In this document: positions 34,821 to 42,833 of the stretch, piece after piece
Numbering within the stretch: the stretch's first letter is position 1
How the letters are laid out: each line of letters starts with the position of its first letter
Assembly: GCA_910586595.1 (NCBI GenBank)
Contig: CAJUJB010000021.1
Location: 1 to 47,242, forward strand
Reading direction: 5' to 3'
DNA length: 47,242 nucleotides
Source of the DNA: an uncultured Muribaculaceae bacterium
GTDB taxonomy: Bacteria > Bacteroidota > Bacteroidia > Bacteroidales > Muribaculaceae
Made by a program: the position numbers and the translations under genes
The notes under the pieces: model-generated
Databases searched by the model: none
What the model was told of the DNA's origin: nothing
What the model saw: only the letters and a program-made list of their open reading frames with translations

Positions 34821-36752
34821 ATGGCAGAACAACAAGAGGAATACAGCGCCAGTAACATCCAGGTCCTCGAAGGCCTGGAGGCAGTGCGGAAACGCCCCGC
34901 TATGTATATTGGCGACATCTCCGAAAAGGGTCTGCACCACCTTGTCTATGAGGTGGTCGACAACTCAATCGACGAAGCCCTGGCCGGATACGCCAAGGAA
35001 ATCAACGTCACCATCAATCCCGACAACTCCATAACCGTAGAGGATGACGGCCGCGGCATCCCCGTGGACATGCACGAAAAAGAACACAAGAGTGCCCTTG
35101 AGGTGGTGCTGACTGTGCTTCACGCCGGCGGTAAGTTCGACAAGAGCAATTACAAGGTGTCCGGCGGTCTGCACGGCGTAGGTGTATCGTGTGTCAACGC
35201 ACTATCGACCTACCTCCGCGCCGAGGTGCGACGCAACGGCAAAATCTACGCGCAGGAGTTCAGCTGCGGCAAGCCCACCACCGGTCTTGAAATAGTAGGC
35301 GAGAGCGACCACACGGGCACGACTATAACCTTCAAGCCCGACGGCAGCATCTTCACCACCACAGTATACGACTACGCCATCCTGGCCAACCGTCTGCGCG
35401 ACCTGGCCTTCCTGAATGCAGGCATCACCCTCCACCTCACCGACAAGCGCCAGCTCGACGCCGAAGGCAAGCCCCGCAAAGAGACATTCTTCTCCAAGGA
35501 CGGCCTGCGTGAGTTTGTTGAGTACATCGACGCCAACAAAGAGTCGCTCATCAGCGATGTAATCGACCTCAACACCGAGCGCCAGGGCATTCCCGTTGAA
35601 GTGGCATTCACCTACAACACCACCTCCAACGAGAATATCTATTCTTTCGTAAACAACATCAACACCATCGAAGGTGGCACACACCTCACGGGCTTCCGCC
35701 GTGGCCTCACCTCCACACTGAAGAAATACGCCGACGACAACAACCTTCTCAAGAACGCCAAGGTTGAGATTGCCAGCGATGACTTCCGCGACGGCCTCAC
35801 CGCCGTAATCTCGGTAAAGGTGATGGAGCCCCAGTTCGAAGGTCAGACCAAGACCAAACTCGGCAACAACGAAGTGATCGGTGCCGTACAGACCGCTGTG
35901 AGCGAAGCCCTCGGCAACTACCTTGAAGAGCATCCGGCCCAGGCCAAGATAATCGTGGAGAAGGTGGTGCTCGCGGCGCGCGCCCGTCACGCCGCCCTCG
36001 CTGCCCGCCAGCAGGTACTCCGCAAGACTCCTCTTGTAGGTGGCGGTCTCCCTGGCAAACTCACCGACTGCTCAAGCCGCACAGCTGAAGACTGCGAGCT
36101 CTTCCTCGTCGAGGGTGACTCGGCAGGTGGAACAGCCAAGCAGGCCCGCGACCGCCGTTTCCAGGCCGTACTTCCTCTGCGAGGCAAAATCCTCAACGTA
36201 GAGAAGGCCCTTGAGCACCGCGTATTTGAAAGCCAGGAAATTGCCAACCTTTTCCGCGCGTTGCGTGTGACCATCGGTACAGACGAAGACCCCAAGGCTC
36301 CCAACCTCTCGAAGCTCGCTTACCACAAGGTAATCATCATGACCGATGCCGACGTCGACGGCGCCCACATCGCCACCCTGCTGATGACCTTCTTCTTCCG
36401 CCGCATGCGTCCGCTGATCGAACACGGTCATCTCTACCTCGCCTCGCCCCCACTCTACAAGTGCAAGATGGGCAAGAACGAAGAGTATTGCTGGAACGAC
36501 ATGCAGGTACAGCAGTTCATCGCAAAATACGGCGACCGCACCTCTGTACAGCGCTACAAAGGTCTCGGTGAGATGTCGGACGAAGAGCTGCGCGCCACCA
36601 CCATGTCGCCTGAAGGCCGTATCCTCAAGCAGGTCAACATCAGCGACGCTGCCGAGGCCGACCGTATCTTCTCAATGCTCATGGGCGAAGACGTGGCTCC
36701 CCGCCGCGATTTCATCGAGGCAAACGCCACATACGCAAACATCGACGCTTAA
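34821..36752 (+). CDS. gyrB: DNA gyrase subunit B
   Basis: GyrB drives ATP-dependent negative supercoiling with GyrA. The 643-residue form lacks the extra insert of the E. coli protein. The GHKL ATPase domain has the catalytic Glu44 in YEVVDNSIDEA, then VEDDGRGIPVDMH and GGLHGVGVSCVNALS. The TOPRIM domain begins with Glu431 in VEGDSAGG, followed by LPLRGKILNVEKA and IIMTDADVDGAHI. The C-terminal end has QRYKGLGEMSDEEL and ends in ANATYANIDA. GyrB rather than ParE is supported by the QRYKGLGEM motif and overall match. A stem-loop at 36770-36822 separates it from rnr. Confidence 0.95.
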   Translation: MAEQQEEYSASNIQVLEGLEAVRKRPAMYIGDISEKGLHHLVYEVVDNSIDEALAGYAKEINVTINPDNSITVEDDGRGIPVDMHEKEHKSALEVVLTVLHAGGKFDKSNYKVSGGLHGVGVSCVNALSTYLRAEVRRNGKIYAQEFSCGKPTTGLEIVGESDHTGTTITFKPDGSIFTTTVYDYAILANRLRDLAFLNAGITLHLTDKRQLDAEGKPRKETFFSKDGLREFVEYIDANKESLISDVIDLNTERQGIPVEVAFTYNTTSNENIYSFVNNINTIEGGTHLTGFRRGLTSTLKKYADDNNLLKNAKVEIASDDFRDGLTAVISVKVMEPQFEGQTKTKLGNNEVIGAVQTAVSEALGNYLEEHPAQAKIIVEKVVLAARARHAALAARQQVLRKTPLVGGGLPGKLTDCSSRTAEDCELFLVEGDSAGGTAKQARDRRFQAVLPLRGKILNVEKALEHRVFESQEIANLFRALRVTIGTDEDPKAPNLSKLAYHKVIIMTDADVDGAHIATLLMTFFFRRMRPLIEHGHLYLASPPLYKCKMGKNEEYCWNDMQVQQFIAKYGDRTSVQRYKGLGEMSDEELRATTMSPEGRILKQVNISDAAEADRIFSMLMGEDVAPRRDFIEANATYANIDA

Positions 36753-36769
36753 GCATCAACCATCCGCAC

Positions 36770-36822
36770 CCCCGGCGCGTTATTAATATACATTATTTAT
36801 ATTATTGCAACACACGCCGGGG
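36770..36822 (+). terminator. Hairpin between gyrB and rnr
   Basis: CCCCGGCG (36770-36777) pairs with CGCCGGGG (36815-36822) over a 37-base AT-rich loop. It has no T-run and the long loop makes it a weak terminator; the loop contains TATTATTG, one mismatch from a -7 box that could serve rnr. Confidence 0.4.
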
Positions 36823-36860
36823 TTGCCTAAGCCGCCCCTCCACGCTTTCAACACTTCATC

Positions 36861-39101
36861 ATGCCCAAGACAATAAAGACTAAAAAGCAGGCTGCGCAGA
36901 TACGCACCTACGTCGATACATTCATCGCCCAGCAAAGTGGCGGCACATACAATTACAAACAGGTATCGAGCGCCATCGGACAGACGTCGCCGGCCGCACA
37001 GCGCGCCGTGGCCCTGTATCTGGCAGAGCTCGCTTTCGACGGCCTGCTCATAGAGACAGCTCCCGGAAAATACAAGACACCCAGCCGTACACTTAAAGCC
37101 GAGGGTGTATTCGTACGACGGAGCAACGGCAAGAACAGTGTCATCACCGACACTGACGGCGAAGAGATATTTGTGGCGGAGCGCAACTCCATGCACGCCC
37201 TCAACGGCGACCGTGTGGAAGTGGCAATTGCCGCACGCGTGAAAGGACGCGAACCCGAAGCTGAAGTAACCCAGATCTTAGAAAAGAAAGACCAGACATT
37301 TATCGGCACACTGAAGGTAGACAAGCATTTCGCCTACCTGCTCACCGACTCGAAATTTCTGGCAACCGATATTTATATACCCCGCGCCAAGCTCAAAGGC
37401 GGTGCGACAGGCGACAAGGCCATCGTACGCATCACCCATTGGCCCGACGATGCCAAGAACCCGCAGGGCGAGATAATCGACATACTCGGCAAGACCGGCG
37501 AGAACACCACCGAGATGCACGCCATCCTGGCTGAATTCGGGCTGCCCTACCGCTACCCTGAGGCTGTGGAAAAAGCCGCCGACAAAATCGATGCCGGCAT
37601 CACACCCGAGGTTGTGGCAGCACGTGAAGACCTGCGCGGAGTGACAACCTTCACCATTGACCCCCGCGACGCGAAAGACTTCGATGACGCCTTGTCGATC
37701 CGACGCCTTCCCAACGGCAACTATGAAGTAGGTGTCCACATCGCCGACGTCACCCACTATGTGAAACCCGGCACCATCATCGACCGTGAAGCCGAAAGCC
37801 GCGCCACGAGCGTGTATCTTGTCGACCGCACCATACCGATGCTGCCCGAGCATCTCTCAAACGGAATATGCTCGCTGCGCCCCGATGAAGACAAGCTCAC
37901 CTTCTCGGTAATCTTCGAGATGGACAAGGACGCCAAGGTGGTAAATTCGCGCATCGCCCGCACGGTGACCCGCAGTGTGCGCCGCTTCACCTACGAAGAG
38001 GCCCAGGAGGTTATCGAAACCGGCAAAGGCGACTACAAAGATGAGATTCTTGCCCTCGACCGGCTTGCCAAAGTGCTGCGCAAGAACCGCTACGACAACG
38101 GGTCGGTAGACTTCGACCGCGTAGAGGTACGCTTCGACATCGACGATAAAGGCCACCCGACGAGAGTTTTCTTCAAGGAATCGAAAGACGCCAACAAACT
38201 TATCGAGGAATTCATGCTTCTGGCCAACCGCACAGTGGCCTCGGCCATCGGCCTTGTGCCCAAGCGCAAAAAGCCCAAAGCATTCGTATACCGCGTACAC
38301 GACGTGCCCGACGCTGAGAAACTATCGAATCTCGCAGCCCTCTCGCGCACCTTCGGTTACCGCCTCAAGACCACCGGCAGCCCCCAGGAAATCAACCGCT
38401 CGATCAACAAGATGCTTCAGGACGTGAAAGGCAAGGGCGAAGAGAATTTCCTCGCCACCCTCGCCATCAGGTCAATGGCAAAAGCCATCTACACGACCGA
38501 GAACATCGGACACTACGGCCTGGGCTTCGAATATTACACCCATTTCACCTCACCTATCCGCCGCTACCCCGACATGATGGTTCACCGTCTTCTCGAGCGT
38601 TACCTCGCAGGCGGCCGCAGCGTTAATCTTGAGAAACTCGAGGATGAATGCAAGCACTCGTCGGATCAGGAACAGCTCGCAGCCAACGCAGAGCGTGCAT
38701 CCATCAAGTACAAGCAGGTGGAATATATGGGCGACCATCTTGGCGAAGTTTTCAAAGGAGTCATCTCCGGAGTTACCGAATGGGGCCTCTATGTGGAACT
38801 TGACGACAACAAGTGCGAGGGTCTTGTGCCCATGCGCGACCTTGCCGACGACTTCTACGACTTCGACAATAAGAATTACTGCCTTATAGGCCGCAAATAC
38901 AATCACCGTTACCGCCTCGGCGATGCGGTTGAAGTACAGGTTGCACGTGCCGACCTTCAGAAAAAACAGCTCGACTTCGTGATTGTAGACGAGAAAAATC
39001 CTGCCCGGAGCCTCGATACACTCACATCAGCCAAAGCCCCCAAAGGCAAAGCAGCCGTAAACGAAAAACCCGGTAAGAAGAAAAGAAAAGGACGTCGTTG
39101 A
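36861..39101 (+). CDS. rnr: Ribonuclease R
   Basis: A 746-residue 3'-to-5' exoribonuclease that degrades structured RNA. Cold-shock-like RNA-binding domains lie at about 75-235. The RNB catalytic domain holds TIDPRDAKDFDDA, with the Mg-binding aspartates Asp267, Asp273, Asp275 and Asp276. VYLVDRTIPMLPEHLSNGICSL and HFTSPIRRYPDMMVHRLLER are further signatures. An S1 domain starts near GVISGVTEWGLYVELDD, and the tail is basic (KPGKKKRKGRR), as in RNase R rather than RNase II. folB follows after 31 bases and is probably co-transcribed. Confidence 0.96.
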   Translation: MPKTIKTKKQAAQIRTYVDTFIAQQSGGTYNYKQVSSAIGQTSPAAQRAVALYLAELAFDGLLIETAPGKYKTPSRTLKAEGVFVRRSNGKNSVITDTDGEEIFVAERNSMHALNGDRVEVAIAARVKGREPEAEVTQILEKKDQTFIGTLKVDKHFAYLLTDSKFLATDIYIPRAKLKGGATGDKAIVRITHWPDDAKNPQGEIIDILGKTGENTTEMHAILAEFGLPYRYPEAVEKAADKIDAGITPEVVAAREDLRGVTTFTIDPRDAKDFDDALSIRRLPNGNYEVGVHIADVTHYVKPGTIIDREAESRATSVYLVDRTIPMLPEHLSNGICSLRPDEDKLTFSVIFEMDKDAKVVNSRIARTVTRSVRRFTYEEAQEVIETGKGDYKDEILALDRLAKVLRKNRYDNGSVDFDRVEVRFDIDDKGHPTRVFFKESKDANKLIEEFMLLANRTVASAIGLVPKRKKPKAFVYRVHDVPDAEKLSNLAALSRTFGYRLKTTGSPQEINRSINKMLQDVKGKGEENFLATLAIRSMAKAIYTTENIGHYGLGFEYYTHFTSPIRRYPDMMVHRLLERYLAGGRSVNLEKLEDECKHSSDQEQLAANAERASIKYKQVEYMGDHLGEVFKGVISGVTEWGLYVELDDNKCEGLVPMRDLADDFYDFDNKNYCLIGRKYNHRYRLGDAVEVQVARADLQKKQLDFVIVDEKNPARSLDTLTSAKAPKGKAAVNEKPGKKKRKGRR

Positions 39102-39132
39102 ACGGCTTAAATCAATAAACTCAATCATCTAT

Positions 39133-39504
39133 ATGACCCAACCCCGCCAGCCCTCAGGCTATATAAGTGTGGAAGGACTACGCGTCTTTGCCTATCACGG
39201 CGTTGAGCCTCAGGAGACACAAGTAGGGAATACCTTTGAGGTGTCGGTGACGGTCGCATTTCCTTGTGAACATGCGATGCGCACCGACCGCCTCGACCTG
39301 ACGATCAACTATGCCGAGATTGTAGACATCATCAAAGCCGAGATGAACTTCCCGTCCAAGCTTCTCGAGCATGTTGCCTTCCGCATATATGAAGCCATAA
39401 CGAGGCGATTTATCCAGGTTACGGGCGGAACAATAAGCATATACAAACTCCAACCGCCCATAGAGGCAGAACTTTCGCGTGTGGGATTCTGCTTCAGATG
39501 GTAA
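39133..39504 (+). CDS. folB: Dihydroneopterin aldolase
   Basis: FolB cleaves 7,8-dihydroneopterin to 6-hydroxymethyldihydropterin and glycolaldehyde in folate synthesis. The 123-residue length is typical. Conserved stretches are LRVFAYHGVEPQETQVGNTFEV near the start, TINYAEIVDIIKAEM, the LLEHVAFRIYEAI helix with the pterin-binding Glu, and IYKLQPPIEAE with the catalytic Lys near residue 105. It lies behind rnr in the same orientation; the next step, HPPK, is represented in the window only by the short gene at 26456. Confidence 0.93.
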   Translation: MTQPRQPSGYISVEGLRVFAYHGVEPQETQVGNTFEVSVTVAFPCEHAMRTDRLDLTINYAEIVDIIKAEMNFPSKLLEHVAFRIYEAITRRFIQVTGGTISIYKLQPPIEAELSRVGFCFRW

Positions 39505-39542
39505 GACTCCGGAGATTTTTCAAATACAAATACAATAACCTG

Positions 39543-39561
39543 CTTCTAAATTCGTTAGAAG
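39543..39561 (+). promoter_or_regulatory. Inverted repeat upstream of the exopolysaccharide genes
   Basis: CTTCTAA and TTAGAAG form a perfect 7-base inverted repeat around ATTCG, 30 bases before the ATG of the Wza-like gene. It could be an operator, a leader hairpin, or a weak terminator for rnr-folB. I find no clear -7 box next to it. Confidence 0.4.
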
Positions 39562-39590
39562 TATTAGATTAAACCAATCATATACCAGCT

Positions 39591-40394
39591 ATGAATTTCA
39601 AGTCGCTTGTCCTGTCGGGCGTCGCGGTGCTGGCCCTCAGCGCATGCAACTCTTCCAAGACGGTGCTCCCCTATTTCACCGACATAATCACCGTGCAGGA
39701 AGGCACACTCCCGACCGATGACTATATGCCTCAGATCCAGCCAGACGACGAGCTCCAGATCATTGTCTCGTCGGCCAACCCCGAGGCTACATTGAACTAC
39801 AATCTTCCCTTTGTTAATCCGGCATCGAGAGATAAATTCACGATGTCGTCCACACCCCGTTACCAGACCTACATCGTCAACACCAAAGGCGACATTGATT
39901 TTCCTGTACTGGGCACCCTCCATGTGGCAGGCCTTACCACCGAGCAATTGAAAGAAGAACTCGTGGCTAAGATCTCGCGCGACGTTAAAGACCCCATCGT
40001 CTCGGTCAGCCTCATCAACTTCACCGTAGTTGTGGCAGGCGAGGTCGAGAATCCCCAGACACTCCAGGTCAACCGCAACCGAATGACTGTGCTCGATGCA
40101 CTGGCAGCCGCTGGCGATCTAACCGAGTATGGCGAACGGTCGAACGTGCTTATAATCCGCGAGGAAAACGGCGAACGCAAATTCGCGCATCTCGACCTCA
40201 ACTCCTCGGAGACTCTGACTTCGCCCTATTACTACCTGCAGCAGAACGACTACGTCTATGTTGCGCCCAACAAGGTACGTCAGGCCAACTCCAAGTATAA
40301 TCAGAACAACGCCTACAAACTCTCTGTAACATCAACCATCGTGAGCGCGGCCTCAGTAATCGCGTCTCTCGTAATCGCTCTGACAGTAAAATAA
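39591..40394 (+). CDS. Wza-like polysaccharide export lipoprotein
   Basis: A 267-residue lipoprotein of the outer-membrane polysaccharide-export family. The signal peptide ends in lipobox LSAC, with lipidated Cys19. The polysaccharide-export domain contains PDDELQIIVSSANPEA, then SLBB-type regions (GEVENPQTLQVNRNRMTVLDALAAAGDLT). The C-terminal segment TSTIVSAASVIASLVIALTV is a hydrophobic helix that could cross the outer membrane, like the Wza helix barrel. With the Wzc-like gene 6 bases downstream it forms the export machine for a capsule or exopolysaccharide. Confidence 0.92.
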   Translation: MNFKSLVLSGVAVLALSACNSSKTVLPYFTDIITVQEGTLPTDDYMPQIQPDDELQIIVSSANPEATLNYNLPFVNPASRDKFTMSSTPRYQTYIVNTKGDIDFPVLGTLHVAGLTTEQLKEELVAKISRDVKDPIVSVSLINFTVVVAGEVENPQTLQVNRNRMTVLDALAAAGDLTEYGERSNVLIIREENGERKFAHLDLNSSETLTSPYYYLQQNDYVYVAPNKVRQANSKYNQNNAYKLSVTSTIVSAASVIASLVIALTVK

Positions 40395-40400
40395 ACTACC

Positions 40401-42707
40401 ATGGCAAAAAACAACAATTCCGACTTCATCGACATTGTCGGCCTTTTCAGACAGTACGTCAAAAAATGGTACTTGTTCGTTATTTCAGTAGTGGTATGCG
40501 TTGGTCTGGCATTCATCTACTCAAAAGTACGCCTGCCTGAATATGCTGTGCGTGCCAACCTCCTTATTTCCACCGACAAGGGCGATATGGGCGCTGCCGC
40601 CGCTGGAGGCATGGGAGCCATCTCCATGCTCTTCGGATCGGACGGATACGTTGAAGACGAGATTTTCATCGTGTCGTCGCATTCGCTCTACCGTGATGTG
40701 GTAAAAGATCTTGGCATCAATATCGAATACTACACCAAGAAGAATTTCCTCACCAAAGAACTCGCCTACCCCGAGCACCCCCTTGTAGTCACCCCTCAGG
40801 CAGGCATGCTTGATACGCTGGAAACATCCATCGCATTCAATGTAAAGGTGAATAAAAACGGCAAGACGAACATCAAGGCTAAAATGAAACGCAAAACCGT
40901 GGCCAAAGTCAATGATGTGACTCTTCCCTATACCATCAAAACTCCACTCGGAGAATTCACCTTTGCCAAGACCTCTGACTACCCTACCGGCGAGGGTCTC
41001 TCGTCCGATATTATAGTGGCAGGATATGACGCAGCCGCCGAGTATCTTGACCTTGAAATCAACACCGAAATCGCGTCCAAGCGAAGCAATGTAATCTCAC
41101 TCGGCATAAACACAACCAATCCTAAATACGGAAAAGCCGTCCTGAATGAGATTATAGCAAAGTACAACGACCGCGGCGTTCAGGAAAAAAATCATCAGAA
41201 CCAGCAGACCGCCAAATTTATCGATGGCCGTCTCGACATTCTCGCCAGCGAGCTAAATCTCTCGGAAGCCGAGGTGCAGGAGTACAAGCAGAAAAAAGGA
41301 ATGGTGGAATTCGAGATCGACGCCCGTTACAACCTCGAAAAGAAAGGCCGTCTCGAAGCTGACCTGCTCAACGCCAAGACTCAGGAAGAGATTATCAAGA
41401 TGACCCTCTCATTCCTTGGCAAGCCCGAGAACGCATATGCCCTCATCCCCACAACTCTCGACAACGAAGGCCTCCAGCGCTCAATCGAAGCTTACAATAC
41501 TGTAGTGCTCCAGCGTGCTGAGCTGGCCAACAGCGCACGCGCCGACAACACCATGCTCAAGCAACTCTCTGAGCAGCTCGACCTGATGCGCTCCAATATC
41601 GCCACCTCGGTGTCGCGCGCGTTGGAAACCGCACATGTGGCCGTTCGCGACCTTGAACGTGAAATGAATTCCACTCAGGCAGCCCTGACCGATATCCCTG
41701 CCCAGGAACGCGAATACGGCAATCTTATCCGCGACCTCAAGGTTAAGCAGGAACTTTTCATCTTCCTCCTGCAGCGCCGCGAGGAGACTGCCATGATGCT
41801 TGCCACCGCATACCCCAAGGGGGTGACCGTCGACGAAGCCTATACCCTCTCCGAGCCTCTGGGCCTCACACGTAAGATGATACTCCTCATCGGCTTCTTC
41901 CTCGGCATCATGATTCCCCCGGTAATTCTCTACATCCGCAAACTCGTGCACAACCGCTTCGAGACCCGCGCTGATGTAGAACGCATGACCGATGTGCCCA
42001 TCCTCGGTGAGATGTGCATCGACAACAGCGGCCGCCGCCTCGTGGTAAGCTCCGACGACACAACTGCCACCGCAGAGCTCTTCCGACTCATGCGCAGCAA
42101 CCTTCTCTTCATCCTCAACGACCCGCGCGACAAGGTGGTGCTCCTCACCTCCACTTCGTCGGGAGAAGGCAAGTCGTTCATATCAATCAACCTTGCCGCC
42201 TCGCTGGCTCTGCTCAACAAGCGCGTGCTTCTGGTAGGTATGGACATCCGCAACCCGCAGCTTGCCAACTACCTCAATATCGCGCCTCAGTTCGGCCTGA
42301 CGCAGTATCTGTCGTCATCGAAGGTTACACTCGAGCAGACCATCATGCCGTACAAGGAGATTCCCGGCCTCGACATCATCTGCGCCGGCCCCGTGCCTCC
42401 CAACCCTGCCGAGCTTCTTATCTCGCCCAAGGTCGACGAGCTCTTCCAGCAGCTGCGTTCGATGTACGACTACGTGATCGTCGACACAGCGCCTATCGGT
42501 CTTGTCAGCGACACATTCACACTCGACCGCATCGCCGATGCAGCCATCTATGTATGCCGCGCCAACTATACCTCACTCTCCGATCTTGACCTGATCAACG
42601 ACATCTATGAGCAGCACCGTCTCAAGAAGGTATCGCTCGTGATCAACGGCACGGCAGCTAAGAAAACCTACGGCTACGGCAAGAAGAAGAGCCACGGCCA
42701 GGCATAG
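40401..42707 (+). CDS. Wzc-like polysaccharide co-polymerase and tyrosine autokinase
   Basis: A 768-residue inner-membrane protein. The Wzz chain-length domain is bounded by helices near 24-40 and 495-515 with a long coiled-coil periplasmic region (about 260-460). The cytoplasmic BY-kinase domain contains Walker A SGEGKSF with Lys591, Walker A' VLLVGMDIRNPQ and Walker B YVIVDTAPIG. The C-terminal tail ends KKTYGYGKKKSHGQA and has only two tyrosines, fewer than the usual phosphorylated cluster. It controls chain length and couples export to the Wza-like partner encoded 6 bases upstream. Confidence 0.93.
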   Translation: MAKNNNSDFIDIVGLFRQYVKKWYLFVISVVVCVGLAFIYSKVRLPEYAVRANLLISTDKGDMGAAAAGGMGAISMLFGSDGYVEDEIFIVSSHSLYRDVVKDLGINIEYYTKKNFLTKELAYPEHPLVVTPQAGMLDTLETSIAFNVKVNKNGKTNIKAKMKRKTVAKVNDVTLPYTIKTPLGEFTFAKTSDYPTGEGLSSDIIVAGYDAAAEYLDLEINTEIASKRSNVISLGINTTNPKYGKAVLNEIIAKYNDRGVQEKNHQNQQTAKFIDGRLDILASELNLSEAEVQEYKQKKGMVEFEIDARYNLEKKGRLEADLLNAKTQEEIIKMTLSFLGKPENAYALIPTTLDNEGLQRSIEAYNTVVLQRAELANSARADNTMLKQLSEQLDLMRSNIATSVSRALETAHVAVRDLEREMNSTQAALTDIPAQEREYGNLIRDLKVKQELFIFLLQRREETAMMLATAYPKGVTVDEAYTLSEPLGLTRKMILLIGFFLGIMIPPVILYIRKLVHNRFETRADVERMTDVPILGEMCIDNSGRRLVVSSDDTTATAELFRLMRSNLLFILNDPRDKVVLLTSTSSGEGKSFISINLAASLALLNKRVLLVGMDIRNPQLANYLNIAPQFGLTQYLSSSKVTLEQTIMPYKEIPGLDIICAGPVPPNPAELLISPKVDELFQQLRSMYDYVIVDTAPIGLVSDTFTLDRIADAAIYVCRANYTSLSDLDLINDIYEQHRLKKVSLVINGTAAKKTYGYGKKKSHGQA

Positions 42708-42752
42708 TCCAAGCCACACTGCATTGGTATCAACTAATCCGACACTTATCAA

Positions 42753-42793
42753 GCGCAACACTGCCTCCGCAACCCGGAGGTCAGTGTTGGCGC
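42753..42793 (+). other. Long imperfect hairpin between the Wzc- and Wzy-like genes
   Basis: Stacked stems GCGC/GCGC, AACACTG/CAGTGTT and CCTCC/GGAGG enclose GCAACCC, with single-base bulges at 42781 and 42789. There is no T-run after it. It lies in a 126-base gap within the exopolysaccharide gene set and may be an attenuator, an mRNA processing or stability element, or a structured leader for the next gene. Confidence 0.6.
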
Positions 42794-42833
42794 TCGTAAT
42801 AGCCCTCACGGCTCACTAAAACAGCAGCCACAG

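Noticed and set aside
35202..35990. A 262-codon minus-strand frame inside gyrB
   Set aside because: gyrB is unambiguous and the antisense product has no recognisable domain.
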